Assembly: GCA_947396885.1 (NCBI GenBank)
Contig: OX377206.1
Location: forward strand, 16,057,466 to 16,121,465
From: Heligmosomoides polygyrus polygyrus
Taxonomy: Eukaryota; Nematoda; Chromadorea; Rhabditida; Heligmosomidae
DNA: 64,000 nucleotides
Reading direction: 5' to 3'
Position 1 is the first letter of the stretch, and each line of letters begins with the position of its first letter. A program made the position numbers and the translations under genes. Under the pieces are notes generated by a model. The model ran no database searches and was not told the origin of the DNA. It saw only the letters and a list, made by a program, of their open reading frames with translations. Below are positions 33,260-47,100 of the stretch, one piece after another.

Positions 33260-34560
33260 AAAATTTCATTATCCGCTCACCGATGGTCGACTGGATGAGT
33301 CGTAAGGGCGAGGCTTGCGGCGACTCACCGCTGACGTCAGCCATTTTCCCCTACCTCGGGCCGGTCGAAGCGCCTCGTCGGCAAGCCACCGTGGGAAACA
33401 GCACGCTCGGCCAATCATAGGACAGAGGAGCGATCGCGTGGCCCCGACACTACTGCAGAAAAACATACATTTCACGCCATCAACGAGAAAAAACGACAGT
33501 AACTATCGAACAGCCCAACAACACAGATTACGCCACATTTCAGTTTAACACCCGCGTGTTTTACTCTTAGGCAGTGAGCCTTGTACACGAGCTTTTTCAG
33601 CTTGAGAATTTTCGCTCCTTCCTACCTTGCTCTAAGCAAAACTCTATTCTTGTCAGCCTTCACGAGGGACCAAGGATACAGGGTGATTTCTTTGGAGCCT
33701 AAAAGAATCGAATGAATCTGGAGTTACCCAAAAAATGTCGCCCAACTTTACAAGTCAATGACGCTGTCAAAAATTTGAAAACCTCTCCAGTGGAAAGGAT
33801 CTAAGTGCCGCAAAACGCTGCTGTCCACTGGTCGATCAGCGGAAGCCGTACAGGGCAGACAAGAAGTACGGGATAGCATCTAAACTCAGGGGCAGACATA
33901 ACTCCAACGCCGCGCGAACCCCCCTCGCTGGTGTCGCGCACGGTGCGCGACAAAATTGGACGAGTTGTCGCGGTCCGATGCTTCCGACGGCTAGAAACGC
34001 TTTCTACAAGGGACATGCGGCACGCCTTTGCCTCATGTCAACGTTTCTTGGAGATGGTATACCAATGTGGTTTCAGTGGGACGATCAGAGACAGTTTATA
34101 CAGGAATCCTGGTCATGTAGATGGTTTCTAGCGTCGGGACTTCCCATCTGCAACTTATTCGGTCAATTTTTACTCATGGTCATGGTCATACTACGGAAAA
34201 AGGTCACTATTACCCATTCTCGGATCAATTGTCCTACTGCAGACTGTTGCCTACCACATTCTGTGGAATCTTAAGTTCCTTGCTAGAAATGTGGTCTGGG
34301 AGCTTCAACACTGAGAACATTTCGTGCTCCGCGGCTAACAATGCGTCACCGAGAGCACGTCCGCGTTTCAGCACTGCGACATCGCACGCCGCTAGCGCGC
34401 GACGTCGCGTTGGAGTTAGGTCCTGGAGCCCACATACACTAGGTCGAAATGCGAGCCTGAGGAAGGTCTTGATCTTGCGTGCTAAGGCACCAATACTGTT
34501 CTGCGGCAACGCTACGTCCCTATCCTTAACCGTATCTCTGCAGCGGCGGCGCCGCTGAAG
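33260..34560. other. No recognised gene
   Basis: Mixed sequence with two GC-rich islands (about 33300-33430 and 34330-34560), CCAATCAT at about 33410, and several short frames on both strands. I could not support any exon. Confidence 0.35.
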
Positions 34561-34564
34561 CGGC

Positions 34565-34830
34565 AATAATGACTCACATCCATATTGCCGCCGCCGTTGA
34601 TTTCGCGCCGATTCGGCGCCAGCAGAGGCTGTCTGCGCTCAAGCCTTTTGCTGCAGGGAGCGACCAGGTAGCGGTCAAAAGCTGGGAAGGCGAATAGCAG
34701 CAGTAGACCCCACTGGAAGAGCAGGCAGTGCAGTACCTGGCCGTTCCGTGCCTCTGCTGCTTGCCGTCGGCAAGACTGTGTGAGCGGCGTGACTCATCGT
34801 TTTCGCCGCCAGCCACCCGCCGCTCGCCGA
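34565..34830 (+). repeat. Dispersed ~250-bp repeat, copy 1
   Basis: Shares GGAAGGCGAATAGCAGCAG, TAGACCCCACTGGAAGAG, CTGTCTGCGCTC and CGCCGCCAGCCACC with 46320-46600 (GGAAAGCGAATAGTAGCAG, TAGGTCCCCACTGAAAGG, CTGTCTGCGCTC, CGCCGCCAGTCGGC). Non-coding, family unknown. It lies just upstream of the protease gene. Confidence 0.55.
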
Positions 34831-35107
34831 AAAAGTGTGTGGGGCATCGCCATCCTCGCCTCTACCGATTTTTCTTTGGTTTACTTGAATCTGTTGAAAA
34901 TGGGTAAGGAATTTTGCACTTCGATGTCTAAACTTCGTTGCCTACATCCTCATTTCTATATCTCCCTTGTCATTATTATTAATTACCTTCAGGAAATATT
35001 GCTCAGGAAAACAATGTGCTTGGTTTAAATTAAGTGATGTACTTGGCTTCATGATGAGTTTCTCATTTGTGACAAACTTTTAAAAAAGCTTCAATAATAC
35101 GTGATAC

Positions 35108-35121
35108 TTTTCAGGATTGCC
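35108..35121 (+). promoter_or_regulatory. Probable spliced-leader acceptor and 5' UTR of protease gene
   Basis: TTTTCAG (35108-35114) precedes the start codon at 35122 by only seven bases. In nematodes such an acceptor just 5' of the initiator is typical of a trans-splice site. A cis-spliced upstream exon cannot be excluded. Confidence 0.5.
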
Positions 35122-38100
35122 ATGGCTGGGAAACCGCTTGACAAGAAGGTATGACACCGAATCTACAAGAACTTACTTTATTTTTTTTATTTTTTCATAT
35201 GTATTGTTTCATTGTTGTTTGCTGTGTCATTGTTTGCTTTTCATTGTTTGCTTCAAAACGCTGACGGGATACTATCAAAGCCTTAAGAAGGGCGTTTATT
35301 CCAGAGCGCTCTACGAGTCCTATAGTCGCTGGCAATAAGCTAACTGCTAAGGACTTTAGGCTGAAATCCCTGCAGGGTATTTTGACACTTTTATCCTTGT
35401 CGAGAATCGAAAAGTGCATAGAAGAGATCCCCCGGCTCACTTAGCAGCCTAAAATCCTATTCCGAAAAGCTTGTAAATGTTGAGAATCTGAAGAGGTCAT
35501 ACATAGAAGCGCATAGCAGGATGTGAAGCAAGGGGCACTCCTACATATACATATTCGCAGATCAGGCCGAAGGGAAGAGGTTGCTGAATAGTGGGAGCGT
35601 GACGGTGCAAAAAATATTTCCGCAAAGTTGGTCAGCGTGAAAATTACTAGTATTTATGATGTGGCAGTGACCCAGACGTTTGACCTGATGGCTGAGTCCG
35701 TGTTCGGCAAGTTGGACGCCGATGACCACCCAAGGAGTGGTCTCCCGCTAAGAATTAAGTAGATCGCGAGCAGGCGAGGCGGGAAGCGGACTGCATAAAG
35801 GGCCGGCAGCAGGAGGCCTTGGCATGCTAAGGTCGGGTCCACGACTCCCCAGTTGTGGATATTGTTCTCCTCATCTTTCCCTTAATAAATCTTCTCTACT
35901 TTTCTCTCTCTCACCAAGTGGCTCTCGGAGCAGACGGGTCGCAGGAAGGAGACCCAGCAGATTTGTATACCAGGCAGAGAGGTATACAACAGTGGCGATC
36001 AGGAGTAGGAAGCCACTTGTCGCAAAGGAAGGTGCGACATTGTTTCGAGCTCAAGAAGGAAGAGCTACAGGTGGCCTTGTTGCGAACAACACTGATTGTT
36101 GTTCTGGAAGAGAGAGCGCGTGTAGCCTGTAAGAGGGTAGTTGGAGAGAAACCGAGTGGATAGAAAGGTTCTGTGATTGAAGTTGGAAGAAAAGCCATGG
36201 GTCCTCAGCTGGTGATGACAATGTTTAAAGAGCTCATGGAGGAGCAGAGGAAGATAGCGGAAAAACAGCAAAAGGATATGATTGCCATGGCTTTAAGTAA
36301 AATGGTAGGGACGAGTAGAGTAAAGACGGAACCCGAAGAAGTATCCGTTCCCAGCGTGATGTCGGCATTGAGCAATCGGCTCGAGAGATTCGTATTCGAT
36401 CCAGAGACGGAGATGAGCTTTACCAGGTGGTATTCAAGGTTCAAGGAGGTGCTGGTTGACGATGCAAGGCAACTACCAGAGAGTGCCAGAGTCAGACTGC
36501 TTTGTGAAAAGTTAGACTCAACTACATTTGAGAAGTGCCAGAGGCATGTACTGCCACGAGAGGTGTCTCAGATTGGTTTTGATGAAACAGTGCTTACACT
36601 GAAGCAGCTGTTTGACTTCAAAACATCGGAGTTCACCACGAGGTACCAAGGTTTGAAGTTGGAGAAGAGTGACTCCGAAGGCTACCTCACCTACACGGGT
36701 AGAGTGAACAAATTCTGCGAGAAGGCAAAAATCCATGAGCTGGATTCTGATGGAATTAAATGTTTGCTATGGATTTTCGGTCTGAAATCCCAGAAGGAGG
36801 CTGAAATAAGGCAACGGCTCATTGCAGTGCTAGACTGAGAGTACAATGAAGGGAGGAAAGTGTCAGTCCAGGAGTTGCACAAGGAATGTGAGAAGTTCTT
36901 GAGCCTGAAGAGGAACAGTGACACTATTGCTGGCAACGTGAAAGTTGTAGAGGAAACGCACAAGGTTGAAAAGAAGCCGGTGGTTTGCTGGAATTGTGAA
37001 GGACAGCATTATGCGAGGCAGCGTAAGTTTAAGCCCTGGTTTTGCAAGAAGTGTAAGGAGACTGGACATAAGGAGAGATACTGCGATACCGTCTTCCGAG
37101 GAAATGGTGCTCGCAAGAGTGGCACAGATGCAAGACGTCGCAGTAAAGACAGTAGTAAGAGAACTAAGCAAGGCTCCAAAAGGCACGTTAGAGTGATCAC
37201 AGCGAATGCCGCTGCTGATGTCAATTCGACACGCATGTATGTGGAGGCAGTGGTAAACGGTCACCGAGTGGAGTTCTTACTCGACACTGGCTCGGATATA
37301 ACCCTGCTAAATGAAGATGTCTGGAGGCAGATGGGAGCTCCAAACCTTGAGAGGACAAATGTCGTTGTGAAAAACGCCAGTGGAAATTCCATGAAGATAC
37401 ACATGGAAACTGTGGTGTAAAATCAAGATGAAGGGCCGTAGAGCGGAAGGCTACGCGTATGTAACGCCCTTCAACTCCCTTATGGGACTAGAGTGGATCC
37501 AGAAAAATGAGGAGATGATGTACCATATGAAGATGATGGTAGCGCAAGTGAAAGTGAAGGACTCCGATCTGGGAGAGGAATTGAAGAAGACCTTTCTTAG
37601 TGTTTTTGAATAGGGTCTGGGACTCTGCACAAAGGAGAAAGCTGAACTACAGCTTGTTCAGAATGCTCGTTCAGTTTTTGGAGGTTGCAGACCAGTAGCG
37701 CATGCTGCAGTAGAGTCCGTCGACATAGAACTCGATAGACTTCTGCAAGTGGGTGTGGTAGCCCTGGTGAGTATGCGTAAAGAAGCAGAATGGGAAGTTG
37801 AGAGTTTGCGCAGATTTCTCAACGGGTCTTAACAAAGCACTGCAGTCTTTCGATTATCCTTTGCCAGTGCCAGAGGATATCTTTGCGTCGTTAAATGGAG
37901 GAACGGTGTTCTCGCAGATAGATCTGTCAGATGCCTATTTGCAGATAGAGTTATCTGAAGATGCGAAGAAGATGGTGGTGATCAACACGCACAGAGGATT
38001 GTTTCAGTATAATCGCTTACCGTTCGGGATGAAGACTGCGCCTGGAACCTTCCAGCAGATAATGAATGAGATGGTATCAGGTCTGAGAGGAGTAACGACT

Positions 38101-41100
38101 TATTTGGACGATATCCTTGTGTGTAGTAGAACGGAGCAGGAACACAAGGAAAACTTGTTTGCGTTGTTTGGAAGAATCGCGGATTACGGATTCAAAGTAC
38201 GCCTGGAGAAGTGTGCGTTCTCCAAGCCAGAGATACGATATCTTGGTTTTATCGTAGACAGAAACGGTAGAAGACCAAACCCGGATAAGGTGGAAGCTAT
38301 CAAGAACATGGTGGAACCGACGAATGTCAGCCAACTGAGAGCATTCCTGGGCATGGTACATATTATTCCGCATTCATGCCAACGATAAAGGAATTACGAG
38401 GACCGCTAGATGTTTTGTTGAAGAAGGATGTCAAGTGGGAGTGGACATCGCGGCACCAGAAAGCCTTTTGTGACCTGAAGGCAGCACTGTCTAGTGAACT
38501 GAATCTCGCTCACTACGATCCTAGGCAGAAGATTGTCGTTGCGGCGGATCCATGCGAATATGGCATCAGGGGTGTCATTTCGGTACTCAAATGGTTCTGA
38601 GAAGCCTATTTCACACGTTTCTCGATCACTGACAAGCGCTGAGAAAAACTACTCGCAGATCGAAAAGGAAGCACTTGCGCTTGTGTTCGCTGTCAAGAAG
38701 TTCCACAAGTATGTGTTCGGCAGGAAGTTTCTGCTTTTGGCAGACCACAAGCCGTTGTTAGCCATTTTTGGTGACAAGAAAGGAGTTCCGGTTTACTCAG
38801 CGAATCGACTTATGAGATGGGCGACAACTTTGCTTGGATATGATTTTGACATAGAGTATGTCAACACAGCGAAGTTCGGTCAAGATTGATGCAAAGACAT
38901 CGTTATGAAAAAGAAGACATTGTGATCGCTGCTGTAGAAAGCGATGTGTCTCTGTTGTTGAAGGATTGCATCGGGAAGCTGCCTGTCACTCATGAGCACG
39001 TAGAGACGTGTACGGAAAGGGATCCAATGCTTAAAAAAGTCAAGTCATGTGTGAGAACAGGAAGATGGTCCAAAGGAAATTCCGAGCTGGTTCCGTTTCA
39101 CAACCGAAGGGAGACACTGTCAGTTGTAGGGAAGTGCCTTATGACTGGAGAAAGAGTTGTAATTCCTCGGGAACTACAGGCAAATATCTTGAAAGAACTA
39201 CACATAGGACATCCTGGGATTGTAAGGATGAAGAAGTTGGCAAGAAGCTATGTGTATTGGCCGAGCGTTGATAAGGATTGCGAAGACGTAGTAAAAAAGT
39301 GTTCAAAGTGCCAGGGGAATGCGAAGTCTCCTATCAAAGTGCCTTTAGAAACTTGGCCAACCCCAACTCGGGTATGGGAACGAATACACGTCGACTTCGC
39401 TGGACCGATGCATGGATATTACTACATGGTAATAGTCGATGCTTTCAGTAAGTGGCCAGAGATTGTAGAGATAAGAAATATTTCGGCGATAGAAACCATG
39501 AAGGTTTTGAAGAGCCTGTTTGCGCGATATGGACTACCGCAAACCATTGTGAGTGACAATGTACACAATTCGTGTCAGATCAGTTCAAGAGTATGTGCGA
39601 AGAAGGAGGAACTGCGCACATTAGAACTCCCCCTTATCATCCGCAGTCGAATGGGCAGGCGGAACGCTTTGTTGATACTCGGAAACGAGGTATCAAAAAG
39701 CTTAGAGGGAAGGAGAGACCTACGGAGGAAACGTTGAACGTAGTGCTAGAGGAGTATAGGACGACGCCAAATTCAGCATTGAACGAGAAGACTCCCGCAG
39801 AAGTGTTCTTGGGGAGGAAAATTCGGAAGCGGCTAAGCTTGTTGATACCGCTGAAGCAGGAATCAGAAGATCCTCGCGCAATAGAAAGGCGAGAGGCAAT
39901 GGAAGAAGAGTTCCATAGGAAGCACGGAGCTGTTTCGCGGAAGTTCAAAATTGGTGCCAAGGTATTTGCACAGCAGTGGAAAGCACCACATTTTGTCTGG
40001 ACGAAAGGCGTGGTGAAAGGGCGTGTTGGAGCCGTGAACTATGAAGTTGAGGTAAACGGAAAGGTGATTCGGAAGCATGCGAATCAAATGCGCCCACGCC
40101 TTGATGGAGATGACAGTCTTAAAGACGATTCGGCACTGAAGACACTTTTGGATGTCCTCGAGCTACAAGATGATCAACGTCGCGGTGTACCTCTTTCTCA
40201 ACCCGTCAACAACGATGCAACCAATGCACGGGATCGCCAACGCCACTCTTCTCCTCAAACGCCACCTCCTCTGCGCCGATCAACGAGGATCAGACGACCA
40301 GTCCAACGATATGGATCTCCTACCGCGTAGTTTCAGTTGTTGAGTGTATTTGTCTAAATTCCATTTGTAATTCTGATTTTGGTAGTAGTACAAGTATTTA
40401 CCAGTTTAAATTATTTTCCTACTAGGGGAGGTGTTGTGGCAGTGACCCAGACGTTTGACCTGATGGCTGAGTCCGTGTTCGGCAAGTTGGACGCCGATGA
40501 CCACCCAAGGAGTGGTCTCCCGCTAAGAACTAAGTAGATCGCGAGCAGGCGAGGCGGGAAGCGGACTGCATAAAAGGCCGGCAGCAGGAGGCCTTGGCAT
40601 GCTAAGGTCGGGTCCACGACTCCCCAGTTGTGGATATTGTTCTCCTCGTCTTTCCCTTAAAAAATCTCTACTTTTCTCTCTCTCTCACCAAGTGGCTCTC
40701 GGAGCAGACGGGTCGCAGGAAGGAGACCCAGCAGATTTGTATACCAGGCAGAGAGGTATGCAACAATTTATTTTATACATGTTATTATTTATTATTTATT
40801 GTTCATCTTTTTGTTTAATTGTTTGAAAATTATTAGTATTTCTTTCATTTATATTTTTGTTTATTTATTATTCTAAACTTCCTGGCATATGAAATAATTT
40901 TTTCGGGATTGGCATGTCAGTGCTCTATCTCTGCAAATTTCTAGTTTGGTGAAGGGTGTATTTTATGACTGTGCCAAGTGAGCCAGGATAGGATTCCTGA
41001 AGAATAACGTTCTTCAAACTACATATTCCTGTAGTACATTGTTATCCTTTATTATTACGCATTTTTTAGGTATCCAACGAAGAAGTGATCATTCTCAGCG

Positions 41101-44100
41101 ACGATGACGACGATGCTACCACCGTTAGTTTAATTTCACGTACAGTTCCATTCAAGGCAAAAAGAAGAGAATGCGAGAAGCAGCCTTTGTCGGCTAACTG
41201 TGGTAATCATGAACCCATCTGGGCTTGATGACTTCATGAATACTCCCCAATCCTTAACTCATGCCGGTCTTGTACTATGCATTGACCGGTGCTGGATAAA
41301 ACAATTCCTCCATAACTTGCCCTTGGGAAAGGGTTGATCAAGAATCTATTCCGTGCTCACCAAGATTACCAGAGCAGACATTTTAACTTCTGTACAGCGT
41401 ATTTTACTGCTACTAAACATTCACAGTGGCAGGTTCTTTTCTGATCGCATTTGCCAATGTTGCTTAATCTTCAACAGTGCCTTCATAATTTTAGCAGGAC
41501 GCTTGGCTCTTCTAAGCATTTGATGGGCTCCGCAATAGTTTTTCGAACTTTGAAGTTAATTATCGAAGTAACATATACACAGTGGCATCTTCCCCTGTTG
41601 CAAAATTCTCCTGCTAGGTTGGTCTGAAAGCCCTGAGTTGATCGGCATTTTTTTCAACATTGATTGTTTTTTATTCAGCACGAAGTTTGTTCAACAATAT
41701 ATTTACCACCGTCAGTCGCTACTCCCTAACTAATGGGTAAGGTAGAAATTCTCTTCTCCCAGAACTGAGGAGAATGGAGGTCGAAGAGTTCACCACAGCT
41801 CTTCCCACTTCAAATTTTATAATTTTTTCTCAGATGGGAATGTCTTAGGGGCGAAATAAGTGGTAGAGGGATCAATATCCTACTATACTAGGGATCAATA
41901 TCCTACTATCAGAGGGATCAATATCCTACTATATATTATCGGCTAATGTATCACGTGTCCGTCACGGGGAGGTGGGACTGAAGCCAAGCGATGCCTACGA
42001 CAGTGCACCGTATGCCAGCCGGGCCTTCTTTGAGCTTAACCACGGGCGGTTTCTGGTGAACTATATCCTTGGCGGCGGATCACTCGAGTGTACGATACAT
42101 TCAGCGGGCAGCGCGTCACGATATGAACGGGGATCAAGTGCGAAGCGTAGGAATTCAGAAGACGTGCCCTAGACTTCATTCAACGCGCGTAGAAATTCAT
42201 AAGACGTGCTGAAGACGTCGTACAGCGTGCGTAGGCAGTCAGAGTACGTGATGAAGGCGTCGCCCAACGTGCGTATGGACTCAAAAGACGTGAGGAAGAC
42301 GTTGTCCAAAGTGCAGCTAAGGATTCAGAGGACGTGACGGAGACGTCGCCCAACGTGCACAGGGATTCAGAAGACACGCCGAAGACGTCCAACTTGCGTA
42401 GGGATTCCGAGTAAGAGGGACCAGTCAAAAGGGGTTCAGCAAAGGAGGACCACTAGAAGGGGATGGGGAATAAGGGAGACCAGTATTTTCCCTCAATATC
42501 GCGCAGTGTGTGTCGGGCTTCTGAAGACGGGCCACAGACGTCGCGACAACGTGGTGATACGTGAGTCCGGACTCAGTGTCACATGTAGGTTCTTGACTCT
42601 CACTCCGCACATAGGTAAGGAAGCATTAGCGGGGGTGGGGAGGGGAGGGGGGGGGGGGGGGTGGAGGAGGTGGCGACTATAGGACTCGGTTCGGAGGAGT
42701 AATATTACCGTCGAAAAACAGTGTCGTACGTCGACCTCTCGACCAATACCGATTGTTTTTATTTGTTTTTCCGGATTAAGCAGATCCGATTGGGACTCTC
42801 GCCATCACGTAGAGAACGGGTACTTCTGAGCAAAAATCGCCTACATACGATAGATGTTGGATGGGCTTCATAGGACCAGTGAAGATTCTGCCCTACTATA
42901 TCCCGCTGCACTAATCTATATAGTAAAACCGGTTTTTATTTGATAAAATTAAGAAGGCCTGAAGGGGAATGGAGGAAGATTGGGGTTGTTCTATTCTTGG
43001 GGTTTGGAGGCTAAGCCCCAACCAGACGTTTGGCGGCGGCTAGGTCACTTAACGTCTGGTCAGCGAAATAAAGAGCGTAAAGAATTGCGTCCCAGCACTG
43101 CTCTTCCGACCTTTCACGGGTCTCTTTAGCAATATGTGGCCACGCCTTATCGTGGAGTAGGTGAACAGAAGCTAGTCTTGGTTGTTTTTCTCGTAAGGCG
43201 AGAGCCACTTTCTGAAGCTGCTGGGTTGCTGGTGACGGTTTTTCCTTGCGCTGGCAGCTAGAGGAAGCCACACGGCACGAGGCGTGTTTAGATCGTAGGC
43301 GAGCCAGCTCCCATCTCCAGTGATCAGCTCCTCAGGAATCTCCTTTCAGTGCGAATCTTCTTTCGGAGGAAAGCCTGGCAGATGCATACCTGAGTGAGCC
43401 GCTTGCTATCAGTAAAGACATGAGGAATCCAGCGAGTCAGTACTTTTCTGCACCCGTGGCATGGAGGCGACTGAGATATGGATGTGCACCCTCCCTCGCC
43501 TCCCAGGTTAGCGCTCGTAGACTGCTGGTCCCGAATGTGCGGGCGCTAACCTCTGGATCCTCCTTGACAGCGTCGAGAGTGACGGAGTTTTCAACCGTGG
43601 GGAGAGTTCAGCTAAAGGCTCGCCTTCGAAGTCCGTGTCTCCTTTGAAGAGAGCTAACCACTGCTTGATTGTGCTGTTGGAAGAGCTGTCTTCTCCTGAT
43701 GCGCCGTTAGTGATTCAAGCAACTGCTGTTGCTGCAAGCCGCCTGCAGAGTGATGGCCTGAAGGTGTTCTTGTGGAAGGAAGGCAACGTGTCTACGTATG
43801 CCTGACCTAAAAAAGTTTCGAGAATGATCTACACCTACATCAGACGGTAAATCTCGACCACGGATCAAGAGTGGAAAGTTGTGGAACATTCACAGAATCG
43901 GCGCAAGACTTCCTGACCAATCTATTCGCCGAGAAGGCTATGGTGACTAGTTTCACTATGTAATAGAAATCAACAATGGCAAAATCGCAAGCAATGCATT
44001 GCCGAAGTGATTCAAAAGGTTGTATAGGCACAGCTTGAAAAATCTTCAGAATGACCACTAAGGCACATTTACCTGTTTTCGCTAACTAGCTTCAAAATTT

Positions 44101-47100
44101 TTGCGCTCAGGTGTCAAACCTCAACTTTTGCAGCATTTTATTTATAAGTTAAAAATAAGGAAGCCCTTCAAGAAAATTTCGACATATGACTCAAGGGTGT
44201 TCCAGGAATGTTGCCACTATGCGTGCGATCTTACCTTACATTTCTTGCCATTACAGATATCTTCTCCACGGCTTAGCTGAGATGCCTATAAGCAGTAGGT
44301 AGTTCTGAGTTGAATCTAGGGGGTAGATCTAGAAAGTTGTAGCCACGCAATTTTCGGTCAAAAAGTTCTCGCGCCCCCCAATCGATACCTATTCCTACAA
44401 TGGTGCTGAACCGCTTAAAGGCGCAACTATAACCGTGAGCTAATGCCACGAAGTCCATCTTAGACAAAATTTTAAAAAAATAACATGTTGTCTCATTTTT
44501 ACTTATGGCACCACCTCTGGCGCAAAGCTCTTGAACATTTCGTACTAGCAAACTTTTCCGTAAATTACAATTACACCAGCAACCGAGCAAACATGACAAA
44601 CGTTCAAGACGCGGTCTCGACATCAACCCCTTCGCAAAATCTTAAAGCACTACTGCTTTCCAAAATGAGCTAAAAACCTTTCTGGTGCTAAGAGGTTAAT
44701 ACCTTAATGACCCTTCAAACAATTTTATTTAAAAAATGGCATATCCTGCATATGTAACTAGACCCTAGCCTGTTACTGCACTCAAATCTAAATACAATTG
44801 GTTTTTCCATCCTTATTGTCAGATTGTCTATTTTAAGAAGGAAGAGTGCGGAGTTCGTTTTCCGAATGGTGTCTCCATCACAGATGACGATCTTCGAAGG
44901 GTGCTTGCACCAGGGAGCATGATGACTGGCGCTCTAGCCTCTGTTCTATTTCGCCATTTTTTGCCAGTCTATAAAATGTGCAGGTTTGCAGTTAAATTTT
45001 ATCGGATAACATGCATGCTGTGAAAGAGATATCGGACATGTTTATTGTTAAATTTTTTTGATGATTTCGTATCGCTTCATATTTTTTTCTGTGGACATTT
45101 CAGAACTGGGGGAATCTATTTCTGTCATCCGGACGCATATTCGACTATGAAAGAAGCGTATAGGAAATTTATGGGTAGGAATCCGGTTATTCTACCGAGG
45201 GTACGGTCACTGACTCCATTAACACGGGAACAAGTGGGTGCGATCATCGCATGGTGTTCTTCAGGTCGCTGCGTATCTCAACAGGAAAGGAAAATTTCCT
45301 TTCTACCTCTGGAGGCTACACCATTCCAACATATCTATGATCCCTATTTGCTCCAGCGGCCACTGGTAGGAAAATTATGTTGACATCAGAATATTTCACT
45401 GCGAATTCGCTAATTCTCACCGGTCTAAGTTCCCTTCGCTTCAGGGTACTAGCCATCGTTCAACTGCAGAAAGCACATGAGGTATGGTTTGGAATTAAAT
45501 TCGAATCGCAAAGTCGAAAGAACTGAAAAATAAGAGCGATCTATCCTATTGTACTTTATGATCTCTCACTCTTTATTACAGTAAGACAACTGAGCAGATA
45601 TAGAATTAATGTCGTATCTCAGCTAACCAATCTGACATCGGGTTTTCGTATTACGCTGGAGTACGGCTAGTCACCCGTACCTGCAGTATGTTGCTGCAAA
45701 AGTGTGTGAGGGCCCCAACCGTTTCACGACACACGTGATATTCAGGCGACTGCCGCGTGGGACAGCTCGTATTTTTCCCACGCTCCGAGTAAATATGAAT
45801 AAATAAAATAATAAATAAATAGAGATGAATAAAACAGTAACCAACGAAGTTCCCCATGAACCATCTTGACCACAGATGTAAGTGGACTTAGTGATTAATA
45901 TTGTACTATTAAGTGTTTGATGGGAGCGTGTGGCGCAGTCGGAGGAGGCGCGACTCTCACGTGCACTCGACACCAGATTCCGGTTCGGATTTCCCGCCTA
46001 GGCCAACCAGGCCTTCCATCCCTCCGGGGTCGGTGAATTGGTACCAGACTTGTCTGGGAAGGATAAAGCGCTGACTTGTTCATCGGCTGGCCACCGCAAG
46101 TCATTGTATGGCCAGATACGCATTCATTCGCCTCCACGACTGCCCGTAGAAGCAGAATGCGCTGGCGCATCCCAGAAGGGATTGAGTAACGCCGTCCTTT
46201 ATCCTTTATCCTTAAGTGTTTGATAACTTTCCATGAACTGTTTTTATGATGGTATCCGCCGACGTCGTCGGACAATCTCCTACGCGGCAAAAAGCATCCG
46301 AGGACGTCGACAATGTCGTGAAAGGTTAACCATAGGGCAGGCCCGCAGAGCTTGCAGTCGCAGATGATTTGCGGCCGCATCGCTTTGCCTGTCTGCGCTC
46401 CACAGACCGCGGCAGGGATCGGCCATAGCGCAGACAGAAGGCGGGAAAGCGAATAGTAGCAGTAGGTCCCCACTGAAAGGAGTACAGCACCTCTGCCGCT
46501 TGATTCGAGCAAGACTCGAGTGCACCAGTGTGCATGAACTGCACGCTTTATGAGTTCTGCCGTCCGCCGCCAGTCGGCTGCCCCAAAAGGGTGCGGAGGC
46601 CTTAGGAAAAACGTGTTCGTCGAAACCTCGATTACAATAAGGACATTCATACCAAACCTGCCAAGCAACGAAGACTAAAACTTGCCGTTTCTCTCAAAAT
46701 GCCCCGGTTTCATGAAGGTCGAACCTGGACATTGTTTAGGCTTAACTTCCGACTTTATATATGACAGCCTCATTTAACGTGGAAGTACTCGAACAAAAGG
46801 AGAGCTTTCCGGAACGTAGTGATTGGTTTAAGCGGTATGCAAAAAACCTTCTTGCGCTCAAAGTGGTTGAAACAAAACCATACTAAAGGAATCGATTCCA
46901 TCTAGATTTCGGTTTCAGGTTCTCAAGAGCCGATTGATTATTGTTGATAGTCTGTATCACGAAGAGATCAACAAGTGAGTCAGACGTTAGGAAAGCTCTT
47001 CCTTAATTGTGGCTTATTCTTCAGCGAATGTTGTTCAGATTATTCACATTCCGAATAGCGTGTAGAGCCCATGAAATCGTGAGAACGGCTCTGAAAGCCA

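Larger units (their letters stand above)
35657..40765 (+). mobile_element. Ty3/Gypsy-type LTR retrotransposon, 5109 bp, in intron 1 of the protease gene
   Basis: Two LTRs (35657-35991 and 40432-40765) begin TG and end CA and differ at only a handful of bases (roughly 2%), so the insertion is fairly recent. A 5-bp duplication ATTTA flanks it (35652-35656 and 40766-40770). TGG at 35993 just after the left LTR fits a tRNA primer site. The purine run AGGGGAGG (40424-40431) before the right LTR is the polypurine tract. Domain order gag, protease, RT, RNase H, integrase is that of Ty3/Gypsy. No envelope gene seen. It lies in the same orientation as the host gene. Confidence 0.95.

Noticed and set aside
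42180..42428. Minus-strand 82-codon frame with a 14-residue repeat
   Set aside because: It is the 42-bp minisatellite read in a frame that stays open because the period is a multiple of three. It is intronic, with no start or splice context.
43011..43271. Minus-strand 86-codon frame as a host gene
   Set aside because: It contains the mariner HLLHDKAWPHIAK motif and is a transposase relic.
45045..45383. Single 112-codon plus-strand frame as a continuous exon of the protease gene
   Set aside because: Reading straight through gives no catalytic His-Trp. Splicing out 45201-45264 restores the MIPICSSGHW motif in phase.
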